From: Flavobacteriaceae bacterium
Lineage (GTDB): Bacteria; Bacteroidota; Bacteroidia; Flavobacteriales; Flavobacteriaceae
NCBI GenBank assembly: GCA_027082925.1
Contig: JALWTD010000017.1
Coordinates: 62,001 to 126,000 of the forward strand
DNA: 64,000 nt
Direction: 5' to 3'
Part shown: positions 1-8,031 of the stretch, in pieces
How positions within the stretch are numbered: the first letter of the stretch is position 1
How the letters are laid out: each line of letters begins with the position of its first letter
Made by a program: the position numbers and the translations under genes
Notes under the pieces: model-generated
The model's database searches: none
Told to the model about the DNA's origin: nothing
The model's input: only the letters and a program-made list of their open reading frames with translations

Positions 1-852
1 ATTATTATTCCGGAGCCTTTTTATGCAAATTACAACGGATTTTCAACAGCTTCAGGAGTAACCATTGTTCCTGTAATATCTAAGATTGAAGATAATTTTG
101 CATTACCTCCTATTGAGGCTTTTGAAAAATTAATATCACCTAAAACTAAAGCCATTCTTATATGCAACCCCGGAAATCCTACCGGATATCTCTATTCCAA
201 AGAAGAAATAGAAAAACTTGCAAAAATTGTTAAAAAATATGATTTGTTTTTAATTGCCGATGAAGTTTATAGAGAATTTGTGTACGACGATGCCAAACAT
301 TACTCTGTTTTAAACGGATTTGGATTGGAAGACAATGCTATAATTATCGATTCTGTATCTAAACGTTACAGTATGTGCGGTGCAAGAATAGGATGTTTGG
401 TTTCTAAAAATAAAGAAGTTATAGCAACGGCTATGAAATTTGCTCAAGCAAGACTAAGTCCACCTACTTTTGCCCAAATTGCAAGTGAAGCCGCGCTTGA
501 CACACCACAATCTTATTTTGATGAAGTGATAACCGAATACAAAGAACGTAGAGATACCTTAATTGCAGCACTAAGTACCATTGAAGGTGTTAAAATTGCA
601 AGCCCAAAAGGAGCTTTTTACTGCGTAGTTGAACTTCCTATTGATAATGCCGATAATTTTGCTCAATGGATGCTCGAAGAATTTAGCCTAAATAATAAAA
701 CCGTTATGGTAGCTCCTGCTGCAGGATTTTATTCAACAAAAGGAATAGGTACAAAACAAATACGAATTGCTTATGTACTTAACAAAAAGGACTTAATTGA
801 AGCCGTTCAAATTTTGAAAGAAGCATTAAAAGTATACCAACAAAGCCATTGA
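1..852 (+). CDS. Pyridoxal-phosphate aminotransferase, class I/II (5'-truncated by window edge)
   Basis: The reading frame is open from base 1, so the N-terminal part lies outside the window and about 283 residues remain. An internal ATG at 244 is not the true start, because the family motif CNPGNPTG is encoded upstream of it near 163-186. Other fold-type-I aminotransferase features follow: ADEVYREF, then SVSKRYSMCGARIG with the Schiff-base lysine at about 361-363, then a C-terminal arginine region (KQIRIAYV). It resembles aspartate/aromatic aminotransferases that move an amino group between an amino acid and 2-oxoglutarate. The exact substrate cannot be read from the sequence. Its stop overlaps the TTG start of murB by four bases, so the two are probably cotranscribed. 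Confidence 0.9.
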   Translation: MIIPEPFYANYNGFSTASGVTIVPVISKIEDNFALPPIEAFEKLISPKTKAILICNPGNPTGYLYSKEEIEKLAKIVKKYDLFLIADEVYREFVYDDAKHYSVLNGFGLEDNAIIIDSVSKRYSMCGARIGCLVSKNKEVIATAMKFAQARLSPPTFAQIASEAALDTPQSYFDEVITEYKERRDTLIAALSTIEGVKIASPKGAFYCVVELPIDNADNFAQWMLEEFSLNNKTVMVAPAAGFYSTKGIGTKQIRIAYVLNKKDLIEAVQILKEALKVYQQSH

Positions 853-1850
853 ATATTCTAAAAAACATATCTTTAAAACCGTATAATACATTTGGTATAA
901 ATGCTTATGCAAAGCGTTTTGTTTCGGTATCTTCTCTTAAAGAATTAAAAACCGTTTTAGCCAAAGAAAAAGATGTTTTTTTACTAAGCGGTGGTAGCAA
1001 TATACTATTAACCAATGATATTGATAAGCTGGTATTGCACATAAACACAAAAGGTATTATCGTAAACGACACCAATACCAACGATGTATTTGTTACTGCT
1101 GAAGCCGGTGAAAATTGGCATGAATTTGTATTGTGGTGTATTTCTCAAAATTATGGAGGATTGGAAAATTTATCGCTTATCCCTGGAAAAGTAGGAACTT
1201 CTCCCATCCAAAATATTGGTGCTTATGGCGTTGAAATGAAAGATACCTTTCACCAACTCACCGCTCTTGAAATAAGCACCGGAAAACAACGAGTTTTTAC
1301 AAAAAAAGATTGTCTTTTTGGATATCGAAATTCTATTTTTAAAAACGAATTGAAAGGAAAGTTTATTATTACTAGTGTTACGTTTAAACTTTCTAAAAAA
1401 AATCATACTATAAATGATTCGTACGGAGCCATTAAAAACGTATTACACCACAACACACATCCAACTATAAAAGATGTTTCAGATGCCGTAATTTCAATAC
1501 GAAAAAGTAAACTACCCAATCCTGAAGAAATAGGAAATTCAGGAAGCTTTTTTAAAAATCCGGTGATTGATTTCAAACAATTTGATGCATTGCAAAAAAA
1601 ATATCCTCAAATTCCGTCGTATAAAATTTCATCTACTGAAATTAAAATTCCTGCCGGATGGCTAATAGAACAATGTGGTTTTAAAGGCAAACGCTTTGGC
1701 GATGCAGGTGTACATAACAAACAAGCTCTTGTGCTGGTAAATTATGAAAATGCTAGCGGAAAAGAAATTTTAAAAGTTGCCGATACCATTAAAGACACTG
1801 TAAAAAATAAATTTGGCATCGTTTTAGAAGTTGAAGTAAATATTATTTAA
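849..1850 (+). CDS. murB: UDP-N-acetylenolpyruvoylglucosamine reductase (MurB)
   Basis: This cytoplasmic FAD enzyme reduces UDP-GlcNAc-enolpyruvate to UDP-MurNAc with NADPH, the second committed step of peptidoglycan synthesis. The 333 residues match a type I MurB. Visible motifs are the FAD-binding SGGSNILL (about 47-54), IPGKVGTSPIQNIGAYGVEM, YRNSIFK, NSGSFFKNP with the proton-donating serine, and PAGWLIEQCGFKG; a glutamate near the C-terminus (GIVLEVEV) fits the catalytic Glu. The start is TTG at 849, since the product then begins MNILKNISLKPYNTFGI as in relatives and no in-frame ATG lies nearby. The TTG overlaps the upstream stop as TTGA. The 3' end meets manA tail to tail with four shared bases. 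Confidence 0.96.
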   Translation: MNILKNISLKPYNTFGINAYAKRFVSVSSLKELKTVLAKEKDVFLLSGGSNILLTNDIDKLVLHINTKGIIVNDTNTNDVFVTAEAGENWHEFVLWCISQNYGGLENLSLIPGKVGTSPIQNIGAYGVEMKDTFHQLTALEISTGKQRVFTKKDCLFGYRNSIFKNELKGKFIITSVTFKLSKKNHTINDSYGAIKNVLHHNTHPTIKDVSDAVISIRKSKLPNPEEIGNSGSFFKNPVIDFKQFDALQKKYPQIPSYKISSTEIKIPAGWLIEQCGFKGKRFGDAGVHNKQALVLVNYENASGKEILKVADTIKDTVKNKFGIVLEVEVNII

Positions 1851-2815
1851 ATTGTAATTTCTAAAAGTTTACATTGCGCTGATTTTATAGTAACAATACT
1901 AGCCGTTGCTGGTATTAAAACCGTTTCTCCCAATTTAACGGCTTCTGTATTTTCAAAAATAGAGATGGTAGCTTCTCCTTCAACACACATAAAAATCACA
2001 AACGAATCTTTTTGACTATAATCTATTTGTTTCTCTCCTTGTATTGGTATAAAATTAGTGGTAAAATAAGTACACTGTACTATTGTATTTCGCTTATTTT
2101 GAATAGTATTATAACGACATTTACTTGCTTTTCCCAAAGAAAAATCAATAGCATCAACAGCTAAACTTGTATGCAATGTTCTCGACTGTCCTTGTGCATC
2201 AATTCTGTCCCAATCGTAAATTCGATACGTAATATCTGATGTTTGCTGAATCTCTGCTAAAACAACACCCGCTCCAATTGCATGTACCGTCCCGGTTTTT
2301 ATAAAAAAAGCATCGCCTTTTTTAATTTGCTCGTTTCTAAGTACTGTTTCTAACTCTCCGTTCTCTAAATAATGTTGATATTCTTCTTTGGTAAGTGGTT
2401 TGTTAAAACCTAAAATAAGTCTGGCATTTTTATCGGCCTGCATAATGTACCACATTTCTGTTTTTCCAAGAGAATCATGACGCTTTTTTGATAATTCATC
2501 ATTTGGGTGTACTTGCACCGATAAGTCTTTTTGAGCATCAATAAACTTAATTAGCAATGGAAAATTAAATCCGAAACGAGTGAAGTTAGCCTTTCCTACA
2601 AGTTCCGATTTAAATCGATGCAACAAGCTTCTTAAAGATTTTCCTTTTAAACAACCGTTAGCTACATTTGAAACATTGTTTTCTACATCTGAAATTTCCC
2701 AACTTTCTCCAATATTTTTAACATTTGAAGACTTATTAAATTCTGAAATCAATTTGGTTCCTCCCCAAATTTTTTCTTTTAATATAGGCTCAAATTTAAG
2801 TGGGTAATTTAACAT
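1847..2815 (-). CDS. manA: Mannose-6-phosphate isomerase, class I
   Basis: This zinc enzyme interconverts mannose 6-phosphate and fructose 6-phosphate, feeding GDP-mannose and polysaccharide synthesis or mannose use. The 322-residue length suits the short bacterial class I form. Metal-binding residues are visible in VQVHPNDELSKK (Gln and His), GKTEMWYI (Glu) and KTGTVHAIGAGVVLAE (His); the conserved TYRIYDWDR follows. The start ATG at 2815 overlaps the stop of the upstream cysteine desulfurase gene by one base (TAATG), which indicates translational coupling although the two enzymes share no obvious pathway. Confidence 0.93.
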   Translation of the reverse strand: MLNYPLKFEPILKEKIWGGTKLISEFNKSSNVKNIGESWEISDVENNVSNVANGCLKGKSLRSLLHRFKSELVGKANFTRFGFNFPLLIKFIDAQKDLSVQVHPNDELSKKRHDSLGKTEMWYIMQADKNARLILGFNKPLTKEEYQHYLENGELETVLRNEQIKKGDAFFIKTGTVHAIGAGVVLAEIQQTSDITYRIYDWDRIDAQGQSRTLHTSLAVDAIDFSLGKASKCRYNTIQNKRNTIVQCTYFTTNFIPIQGEKQIDYSQKDSFVIFMCVEGEATISIFENTEAVKLGETVLIPATASIVTIKSAQCKLLEITI

Positions 2816-3951
2816 TATACAAGTATTTCTTTTAAGGCGTTTATCACAAAATCTATTTCCTTTTTGCTATTAAATTTACTAAACGAGAATCGCACCGATG
2901 TTTTTGCAGCCTCCGTTTCGTTTAAAATTTCGTTTAACACATGAGAACCTTTATTACTTCCACTTTGACAAGCACTTCCTCCAGATACCGCTATGCCTTT
3001 TAAATCTAAGTTAAATAACAACATTGCGTACGATTTCGGGAAACGAACATTTAAAATAATATAGCTGCTTTTTGACGCTTCAGCAGACCATCCGTTAAAA
3101 GCTATTTGAGGGAAATTTGATTTTAATTTCGCGATAAAATAATTTTTTATTTCTTGAATATAACGGGTGTCTTTTTCTAAATTTTCATAAGCGAAAACTA
3201 GTGCTTTTTCCATACCCAATATACTGTGTACATTTTCTGTTCCGGCTCTTGCTCCTCGTTCTTGTTCGCCTCCAAACAATAGTGGTTTAATGCCAAAACC
3301 ATTTCGAACAAATGCAAAACCTACTCCTTTAGGTCCGTGAAACTTATGAGCACTCGCGGCAAAAAAATCAATAGAGTTAACCGAAACATCAATAGGGTAA
3401 TGCCCTACAGCTTGTACCGCATCTGAATGAAAAAGTGCATCGTACTCGGTACATAAACTCGAAACTTTACGTACATCAAGCACGTTCCCAATTTCGTTAT
3501 TTACATACATAAGGCTCACCAATTTTTTTCCGGATTGTTGCTGTAATAATTGCGCTAAATGATTGTAATTTATACTTCCATTTTCATCCAATTCAACCCA
3601 ACAAACAGCAATATTAAATTCTTTATGTAACTGATCTATTGTATGTAACACAGCATGGTGTTCTATTTTTGAAGTAATAATAGTTGTTACTCCCAAATTA
3701 GTGACTGCGTTGTGTAAAATTAAATTATCGGCTTCACTACCTCCGGCGGTAAACACAATTTCATTTGAAGAGGCGTTAAAGTGTTTTGCTATATTTTTAC
3801 GCGCTGTTTCTACCAACGATTTAGCTTTTCTACCTATTTGATGCGTAGAAGACGGATTTCCGTAAACCGTATGCATTGCTTCCGAAACAACCGTAACCAC
3901 TTCAGGTAAGATAGGTGTCGTTGCGGCATTATCTAAGTATATTGACTTCAT
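2815..3951 (-). CDS. Cysteine desulfurase (NifS/IscS family)
   Basis: This PLP enzyme removes sulfur from L-cysteine as an enzyme-bound persulfide for Fe-S clusters or tRNA thiolation. Visible features are the N-terminal LDNAATTP, HSDAVQAVGH, the PLP lysine in SAHKFHGPKGVGF, and the active-site loop SGGSACQSG with the persulfide cysteine. I start at the ATG at 3951 (378 residues, MKSIYLDNAATTP); the frame continues upstream to another ATG at 3984, but that adds eleven hydrophobic residues before the conserved start. No iscU or other iron-sulfur assembly genes are adjacent, so its specific role is open. Confidence 0.92.
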   Translation of the reverse strand: MKSIYLDNAATTPILPEVVTVVSEAMHTVYGNPSSTHQIGRKAKSLVETARKNIAKHFNASSNEIVFTAGGSEADNLILHNAVTNLGVTTIITSKIEHHAVLHTIDQLHKEFNIAVCWVELDENGSINYNHLAQLLQQQSGKKLVSLMYVNNEIGNVLDVRKVSSLCTEYDALFHSDAVQAVGHYPIDVSVNSIDFFAASAHKFHGPKGVGFAFVRNGFGIKPLLFGGEQERGARAGTENVHSILGMEKALVFAYENLEKDTRYIQEIKNYFIAKLKSNFPQIAFNGWSAEASKSSYIILNVRFPKSYAMLLFNLDLKGIAVSGGSACQSGSNKGSHVLNEILNETEAAKTSVRFSFSKFNSKKEIDFVINALKEILV

Positions 3952-4008
3952 TAAAACAAAAGTAAATAAAATATATGGTTTCAATTAACGCATGTGAATT
4001 AAAACATT

Positions 4009-4016
4009 TATTTTTG
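4009..4016 (+). promoter_or_regulatory. Candidate -7 element TATTTTTG upstream of the lipoprotein gene
   Basis: TATTTTTG matches the Bacteroidota -7 consensus TAnnTTTG and lies 22 bases before the lipoprotein ATG. I see no clear -33 TTG at the expected spacing. Confidence 0.4.
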
Positions 4017-4038
4017 TTATTCTAAAAATTTATTCAGA

Positions 4039-4524
4039 ATGAAAAAAATAGTTATTCTCTTGACAACTTTAATGCTTGTTTCGTGCAACGACGGAGCTTT
4101 TGATATTCCTGCTTTTGACTTTACAGAAACTATAAACAGTTGTGGAGAATACGTTTTATACAGAACCAATGCCGATAATACTGAAGTTTTAGTTGCGTTG
4201 TTAGATACCACACAGCTGGGAACAGCTGTAGGTGAAGCCTCTTATGACCTTATTTATCCGACAAGCATTACATACCGTATTTTTGACGGAGCTATAGGAA
4301 GCAATTATTTTTGTGAAACCATACCTCCTGCTACACCAAATGTAGTAAAAGATTTAGCTGCCGATAATGCAACTATAAATATTGTTACTTCTGAAATTAT
4401 TGAAAATGGGGTGGTAACTGGATATGCTTACGACATTACTTTTTTAAACCTAACCTTTAATGATGCTGATGAACGCATTTACTTTGAAAGTTTTTTCTTT
4501 GGTACTTTCACACGAAGTATTTAG
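4039..4524 (+). CDS. Hypothetical lipoprotein
   Basis: This 161-residue protein starts with a short basic and hydrophobic signal peptide ending in the lipobox LVSC (Cys16), so it should be lipidated and membrane-anchored. The mature part is rich in Thr, Asn and aromatic residues and has two further cysteines (about 33 and 93) that could form a disulfide. I recognise no domain. It is a single gene with its own candidate promoter. Its 3' end overlaps the convergent Smr gene by four bases. Confidence 0.75.
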   Translation: MKKIVILLTTLMLVSCNDGAFDIPAFDFTETINSCGEYVLYRTNADNTEVLVALLDTTQLGTAVGEASYDLIYPTSITYRIFDGAIGSNYFCETIPPATPNVVKDLAADNATINIVTSEIIENGVVTGYAYDITFLNLTFNDADERIYFESFFFGTFTRSI

Positions 4525-5087
4525 TTTTTAGGATTTTGGTATATATATACTTCTGTTGCGCCTAATCCGTATTTTTGAAAAGAAGCCGCATAATAATCTA
4601 CCGGATATTTTTTAAACAGGTATGTTAACTCCGATTTAAGGACTCCTTCTCCAACGCCATGTATAAAAACAACTCTTGGTATTCTATTTTTAATAGCAAA
4701 TTCCAATTTTCGTTTGGCTGTTTCTAATTGCAGTGTAAGCATTTCATAATTGTCCATTCGCTTATTAGACGCTGTTAGCTGATGGATATGCAAATCTACT
4801 TCCATTGGTGGCAGCTTATCTTTTTTAGATGCCACCTTAAATTTATTCTTTTTTTTAGAAGTTGAATTTTCAATTTTTTCAATCAAAATATCATTGGTAA
4901 TGTCGCTGTATTTAGAAAGATTTGCCTGATTTTCTTTAATTATAACCAACTCATTTGGCGCAAACTCAAAAGGAAAATCATCTGAAGATTTAATTATAAT
5001 TTTGGTTGGGTGTACAGCGACAACAGTTCCCTTAATAACATCGTCAATAACAGCAACCTTATCTCCTATTTTAAATTTTTTCCTCAT
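4521..5087 (-). CDS. Smr-domain protein (MutS2 C-terminal-like)
   Basis: The 188 residues split into an N-terminal small beta domain (about 1-55, starting KKFKIGDKVAVID) that resembles the KOW/SH3-like segment of Bacteroidota DUF2027-type proteins, a lysine-rich linker, and a C-terminal Smr domain from about 95. The Smr hallmarks are VDLHIHQL, VFIHGVGEGVLK and GLGATEVYI. Smr domains bind or cut nucleic acid, in MutS2 at branched DNA or on collided ribosomes; this stand-alone form lacks the MutS ATPase, so its role is not known. It is a single gene with the arsC-like gene divergent about 130 bases away. Confidence 0.85.
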   Translation of the reverse strand: MRKKFKIGDKVAVIDDVIKGTVVAVHPTKIIIKSSDDFPFEFAPNELVIIKENQANLSKYSDITNDILIEKIENSTSKKKNKFKVASKKDKLPPMEVDLHIHQLTASNKRMDNYEMLTLQLETAKRKLEFAIKNRIPRVVFIHGVGEGVLKSELTYLFKKYPVDYYAASFQKYGLGATEVYIYQNPKN

Positions 5088-5193
5088 GTATTTACGTGTC
5101 TCAATTGCAAAAATTAGTAACTTTATGTTTAAAAGAATTTTTTTCTTAACGTATTCATAATCTTATAAAAACACACCGGCAAATTTATAATAA

Positions 5194-5201
5194 TATACTT
5201 G
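5194..5201 (+). promoter_or_regulatory. Candidate -7 element TATACTTG for the ArsC-like gene
   Basis: TATACTTG differs from TAnnTTTG at one position and lies 15 bases before the ATG at 5217. It covers a TTG at 5199 that could otherwise be taken as a start codon. Confidence 0.4.
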
Positions 5202-5216
5202 CATAAAAATAAAAAC

Positions 5217-5849
5217 ATGCTAAAATCTGTACAAATTGATACCCAGCACTTTTTTGAAGAAGCCTATTTGACTTCAACTATTTCTGAAGAAAGAAAAAAA
5301 ATACTTCACGAAATTGCGGCTTTTATTTCAGAAAAAATAGCACAAAATGAGCCGGTAAATTTAAACTACATTTGTACACATAACAGTCGAAGAAGTCAGC
5401 TTGCACAAGTATGGAGTTCTTATGCAACTACTTTTTTTAACTTACCAACTATTCGTAGTTTCTCCGGAGGCACAAGTGCAACCTCATTTAATAGAAATAC
5501 TGTTAAAACACTGCAAGAAGCCGGATTTAATTTTCAAATACTCGAATTTTCACATCAAAATCCTGTTTACCTAATTACGTATAAAAATTGTAAAAAGCCT
5601 ATTGTAGGCTATTCAAAAAGGTATGATTGTCAAAAAAATGACAAACCCTTTATTGCAATAACTACTTGTGCTAAAGCAGCTCAAAACTGTCCTTTTATTG
5701 TAGATGCTGTTAAGCGATTTCACTTGCCTTTTAACGATCCTGAAAAATTTGATTCTAACTCACAAATGCTTGAGAATTACTTAAAAATAAATACGCAAAT
5801 AGCCAGAGAGATTTATACCGTTTTTAAGCAAATTAAAAGTTCTTTTTAA
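5217..5849 (+). CDS. ArsC-like / low-molecular-weight phosphatase-fold protein
   Basis: The 210-residue protein contains a phosphatase P-loop CTHNSRRS (Cys53 to Arg59, CX5R) followed by the FSGGTSATS segment of the low-molecular-weight tyrosine phosphatase fold. Downstream, TTCAKAAQNCPF supplies Cys151 and Cys158 with the spacing of the redox cysteines of thioredoxin-linked arsenate reductase (pI258 ArsC type), followed by an LPFNDPEKFD segment like its WGFDDP region. It therefore looks more like a thiol-cycling arsenate reductase relative than a plain tyrosine phosphatase. An N-terminal extension of about 45 residues is unusual. No ars regulator or efflux gene is nearby. I prefer ATG 5217 over TTG 5199, which lies in the promoter element. 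Confidence 0.8.
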   Translation: MLKSVQIDTQHFFEEAYLTSTISEERKKILHEIAAFISEKIAQNEPVNLNYICTHNSRRSQLAQVWSSYATTFFNLPTIRSFSGGTSATSFNRNTVKTLQEAGFNFQILEFSHQNPVYLITYKNCKKPIVGYSKRYDCQKNDKPFIAITTCAKAAQNCPFIVDAVKRFHLPFNDPEKFDSNSQMLENYLKINTQIAREIYTVFKQIKSSF

Positions 5850-5899
5850 TTTTTTTGTACATTAGCGTACAATTAATTAACCAAACTAAATTTTATATA

Positions 5900-6175
5900 A
5901 TGGAACAATCTCAACCTAAAAATTATCTTATTGAATCTATTTTAGTAACCATTTTTTGCTGCCTTCCTTTTGGTATTGCAGGTATTATATTTGCAACCCA
6001 AGTAAATTCGAAGTATGCTGCAGGAGATTATGAGGGTGCTGTAAAAGCTTCTCAGGATGCTAAAAAATGGATGAAATGGGGATTAATTTCAGGTATTATC
6101 GTAGCCGTTTTATATTTCGTATTTATTTTTGCTATGGGAGGAATGGCATTAATGGGATTAGGATCTCAAATGTAG
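5900..6175 (+). CDS. CD225/dispanin family membrane protein
   Basis: This 91-residue protein has two hydrophobic segments (about 11-32 and 58-85) around a conserved cytosolic loop. The CD225 signature is clear: CCLPFGIAGIIFATQV, then NSKYAAGDYEGAVKASQDA and KKWMKWG. In animals the family includes the interferon-induced IFITM proteins; the bacterial members have no settled function. ATG 5900 is chosen because the upstream extension to a TTG at 5855 lies outside the conserved domain. It is followed ten bases later by a DUF2752 gene, a common pairing in Bacteroidota, and then by a PrsW-type protease. Confidence 0.88.
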   Translation: MEQSQPKNYLIESILVTIFCCLPFGIAGIIFATQVNSKYAAGDYEGAVKASQDAKKWMKWGLISGIIVAVLYFVFIFAMGGMALMGLGSQM

Positions 6176-6185
6176 ATTTATCTTT

Positions 6186-6581
6186 ATGAAATTAAAATAC
6201 TTTGGAGTGCTAATTCTTGTAATAGGATTAGCATTTCTTTATTTTTTTATAAATCCTAGTGAGGTTGATTTTCTTCCAAAATGTCCTCTGTACATATCAA
6301 CAGGCATTTATTGTCCCGGATGTGGCAGCCAGAGAGCAACACATCATTTACTTAGACTTGATTTTTGGGGTGTTATTCAACAAAACATCTTGTACTTTGT
6401 TGCTCTTTTTGTACTTGCGTATCACTTTATTGTAACAAGTATTAATCTCTTATTTAAAAAAAGAATCTATAATTACATATACCACCCTAAAACACCTATT
6501 ATTATTTTAATTGTTGTTATCGTATTTTGGATTCTTAGAAATATACCTTATTACCCTTTTAATATTTTAGCTCCTCACTAA
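6186..6581 (+). CDS. DUF2752 membrane protein
   Basis: The 131-residue protein has about three membrane segments and the DUF2752 core CPLYISTGIYCPGCGSQRA followed by THHLLRLDFWGV. The conserved CPxCGxxR-type motif could bind a metal, but no function is known. Its stop overlaps the start of the PrsW gene by one base (TAATG), so the two are translationally coupled, and it follows the CD225 gene by ten bases. Confidence 0.88.
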   Translation: MKLKYFGVLILVIGLAFLYFFINPSEVDFLPKCPLYISTGIYCPGCGSQRATHHLLRLDFWGVIQQNILYFVALFVLAYHFIVTSINLLFKKRIYNYIYHPKTPIIILIVVIVFWILRNIPYYPFNILAPH

Positions 6582-7255
6582 TGAATTTATTACTAGCCGC
6601 TTTAGCACCAGTTATAACCATTATTATATACATTTATGTAAAAGATAAATATGAAAAAGAATCTATTAAATTACTTTTCTTTAACTTTTTAATGGGTGGT
6701 GTTATTAGCATTTTAGTAAGTACAGTGCTTTATATGTTTTACAATGCTTACATTCCAAAAGCACTTCCTTTTAGTGTTCAAGATCAGTTTGTGAAAGCTT
6801 TTTTTATAGTTGCATGTATTGAAGAGTTTAGCAAATACATTGTTGTTAGGTACTACGCACAGCCCAAAAAAGATTTTAACGAACCTTTTGATGGAATTAT
6901 ATATGCGGTCATGGTTTCTATGGGTTTTGCTGCAGTAGAAAATATTATGTATGTTTTTAACGGAGGCTTAGAGGTTGCCTTTCTAAGAGCGTTAACGGCC
7001 GTACCGGCACATGCAACTTTTGGAGTATTAATGGGTTATTTTATGGGTATTGCTAAATTTTCAGGTAAACACCGCGTAAAGTGGAATTTAGTAGGCTTAC
7101 TATTGGCCATTTTATTTCACGGAAGCTATGACTTTTTTCTGTTCATTAATTTCATTCCGGGGATTTCGGCAGGGGCTTTTGTTTCTTTAATTATTGGTGT
7201 TATTTTATCTAAAAGAGCTATTAAAGCACATCAAAAAAACTCCTATTTTAAATAA
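6581..7255 (+). CDS. PrsW-family glutamic intramembrane protease
   Basis: This 224-residue, roughly seven-helix protein carries the PrsW/CAAX-protease-like motifs: paired glutamates in CIEEFSKY, EPFDGIIYA, a second glutamate in AAVENIMY, and histidines in VPAHATFGVLMGYF and FHGSYDFF. PrsW of Bacillus subtilis cuts the anti-sigma factor RsiW within the membrane. No anti-sigma factor lies nearby here, so the substrate is unknown. It ends a three-gene membrane-protein operon and is followed by a strong hairpin terminator. Confidence 0.88.
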   Translation: MNLLLAALAPVITIIIYIYVKDKYEKESIKLLFFNFLMGGVISILVSTVLYMFYNAYIPKALPFSVQDQFVKAFFIVACIEEFSKYIVVRYYAQPKKDFNEPFDGIIYAVMVSMGFAAVENIMYVFNGGLEVAFLRALTAVPAHATFGVLMGYFMGIAKFSGKHRVKWNLVGLLLAILFHGSYDFFLFINFIPGISAGAFVSLIIGVILSKRAIKAHQKNSYFK

Positions 7256-7268
7256 ACTGTTTACACAT

Positions 7269-7297
7269 AAAAAAGCACCTTAAAAGGTGCTTTTTTT
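7269..7297 (+). terminator. Intrinsic terminator after prsW, probably bidirectional
   Basis: The inverted repeat AAGCACCTT/AAGGTGCTT has a two-base loop and T7 on the plus strand, with an A-tract on the other side. It separates the convergent prsW and folE genes. Confidence 0.85.
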
Positions 7298-7308
7298 ATT
7301 CATTTTTA

Positions 7309-7995
7309 TTATTCAAAATTAGTTTCCATTTTAATATAATCTAAAAACTCTTGTTTTACACTAGGGTCTTTAAACTTACCGCCAAATTCTGAAGTAACGG
7401 TACTACTTTCAATATCTCTAACACCTCTAGAATTAACGCATAAATGCTTAGCATCAATTACACAAGCAACATCTTCGGTACCCAAAGCTTCTTGAAGAGC
7501 TTGTACAACTTGCATAGTTAGACGCTCTTGTACTTGTGGTCGTTTTGCGTAATAATCTACAATTCTATTCATTTTAGACAAGCCTATTACGTGTCCTTTT
7601 GAAATATACGCTACATGTGCTCTTCCCACTATTGGTAATAAATGATGTTCACAAGTTGAATACACAATAATGTTTTTTTCAACCAGCATCTCACCGTATT
7701 TGTAATTGTTATCAAATGTAGATAGTTTTGGTTTATTTTCTGGGTTTAAACCACTAAATATCTCATTAACAAACGCTTTAGCAACTCTTCTTGGAGTTCC
7801 ACTTAAACTGTCATCTTCCAAATCCATTCCAAGTGTATCAAGAATATCTCTAACGCTATCTTCAATACGTGCTATTTTATCTTTATCAGAAATATCAAAG
7901 GCATCGGCTCTTAAAGGTGTCTTTGCTGAAGTCCCGATATGATTATCTCCTATTTCTTCTACTTTTTTTGTCATTCCTGTTTTACCTTCAAACAT
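7309..7995 (-). CDS. folE: GTP cyclohydrolase I
   Basis: This zinc enzyme converts GTP to 7,8-dihydroneopterin triphosphate, the entry to folate, and possibly to other pterins. Key motifs are YSTCEHHLLPIVG (zinc Cys and His), GLSKMNRIVDYYAKRPQVQE, and DAKHLCVNSRGV with the second zinc cysteine. I place the start at ATG 7995 (228 residues). A TTG at 8016 extends the frame but lies within a TAAATTTG promoter element. The first 40 or so residues are poorly conserved. It is last in the direction of the nadC-brkB-kdsB-hisS-folE run but probably has its own promoter as well. Confidence 0.94.
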   Translation of the reverse strand: MFEGKTGMTKKVEEIGDNHIGTSAKTPLRADAFDISDKDKIARIEDSVRDILDTLGMDLEDDSLSGTPRRVAKAFVNEIFSGLNPENKPKLSTFDNNYKYGEMLVEKNIIVYSTCEHHLLPIVGRAHVAYISKGHVIGLSKMNRIVDYYAKRPQVQERLTMQVVQALQEALGTEDVACVIDAKHLCVNSRGVRDIESSTVTSEFGGKFKDPSVKQEFLDYIKMETNFE

Positions 7996-8013
7996 TTTTA
8001 ATTCTTTAGCTTG

Positions 8014-8021
8014 CAAATTTA
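8014..8021 (-). promoter_or_regulatory. Candidate -7 element TAAATTTG for folE
   Basis: Read on the minus strand this is an exact TAnnTTTG match, 18 bases before the folE ATG. No -33 TTG is evident, and the element sits between hisS and folE. Confidence 0.45.
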
Positions 8022-8031
8022 CAACTTTGTT

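Noticed and set aside
244-852. A complete 202-residue aminotransferase starting at the ATG at 244
   Set aside because: The frame is open to base 1 and encodes the conserved CNPGNPTG motif upstream, so the gene is cut by the window edge.
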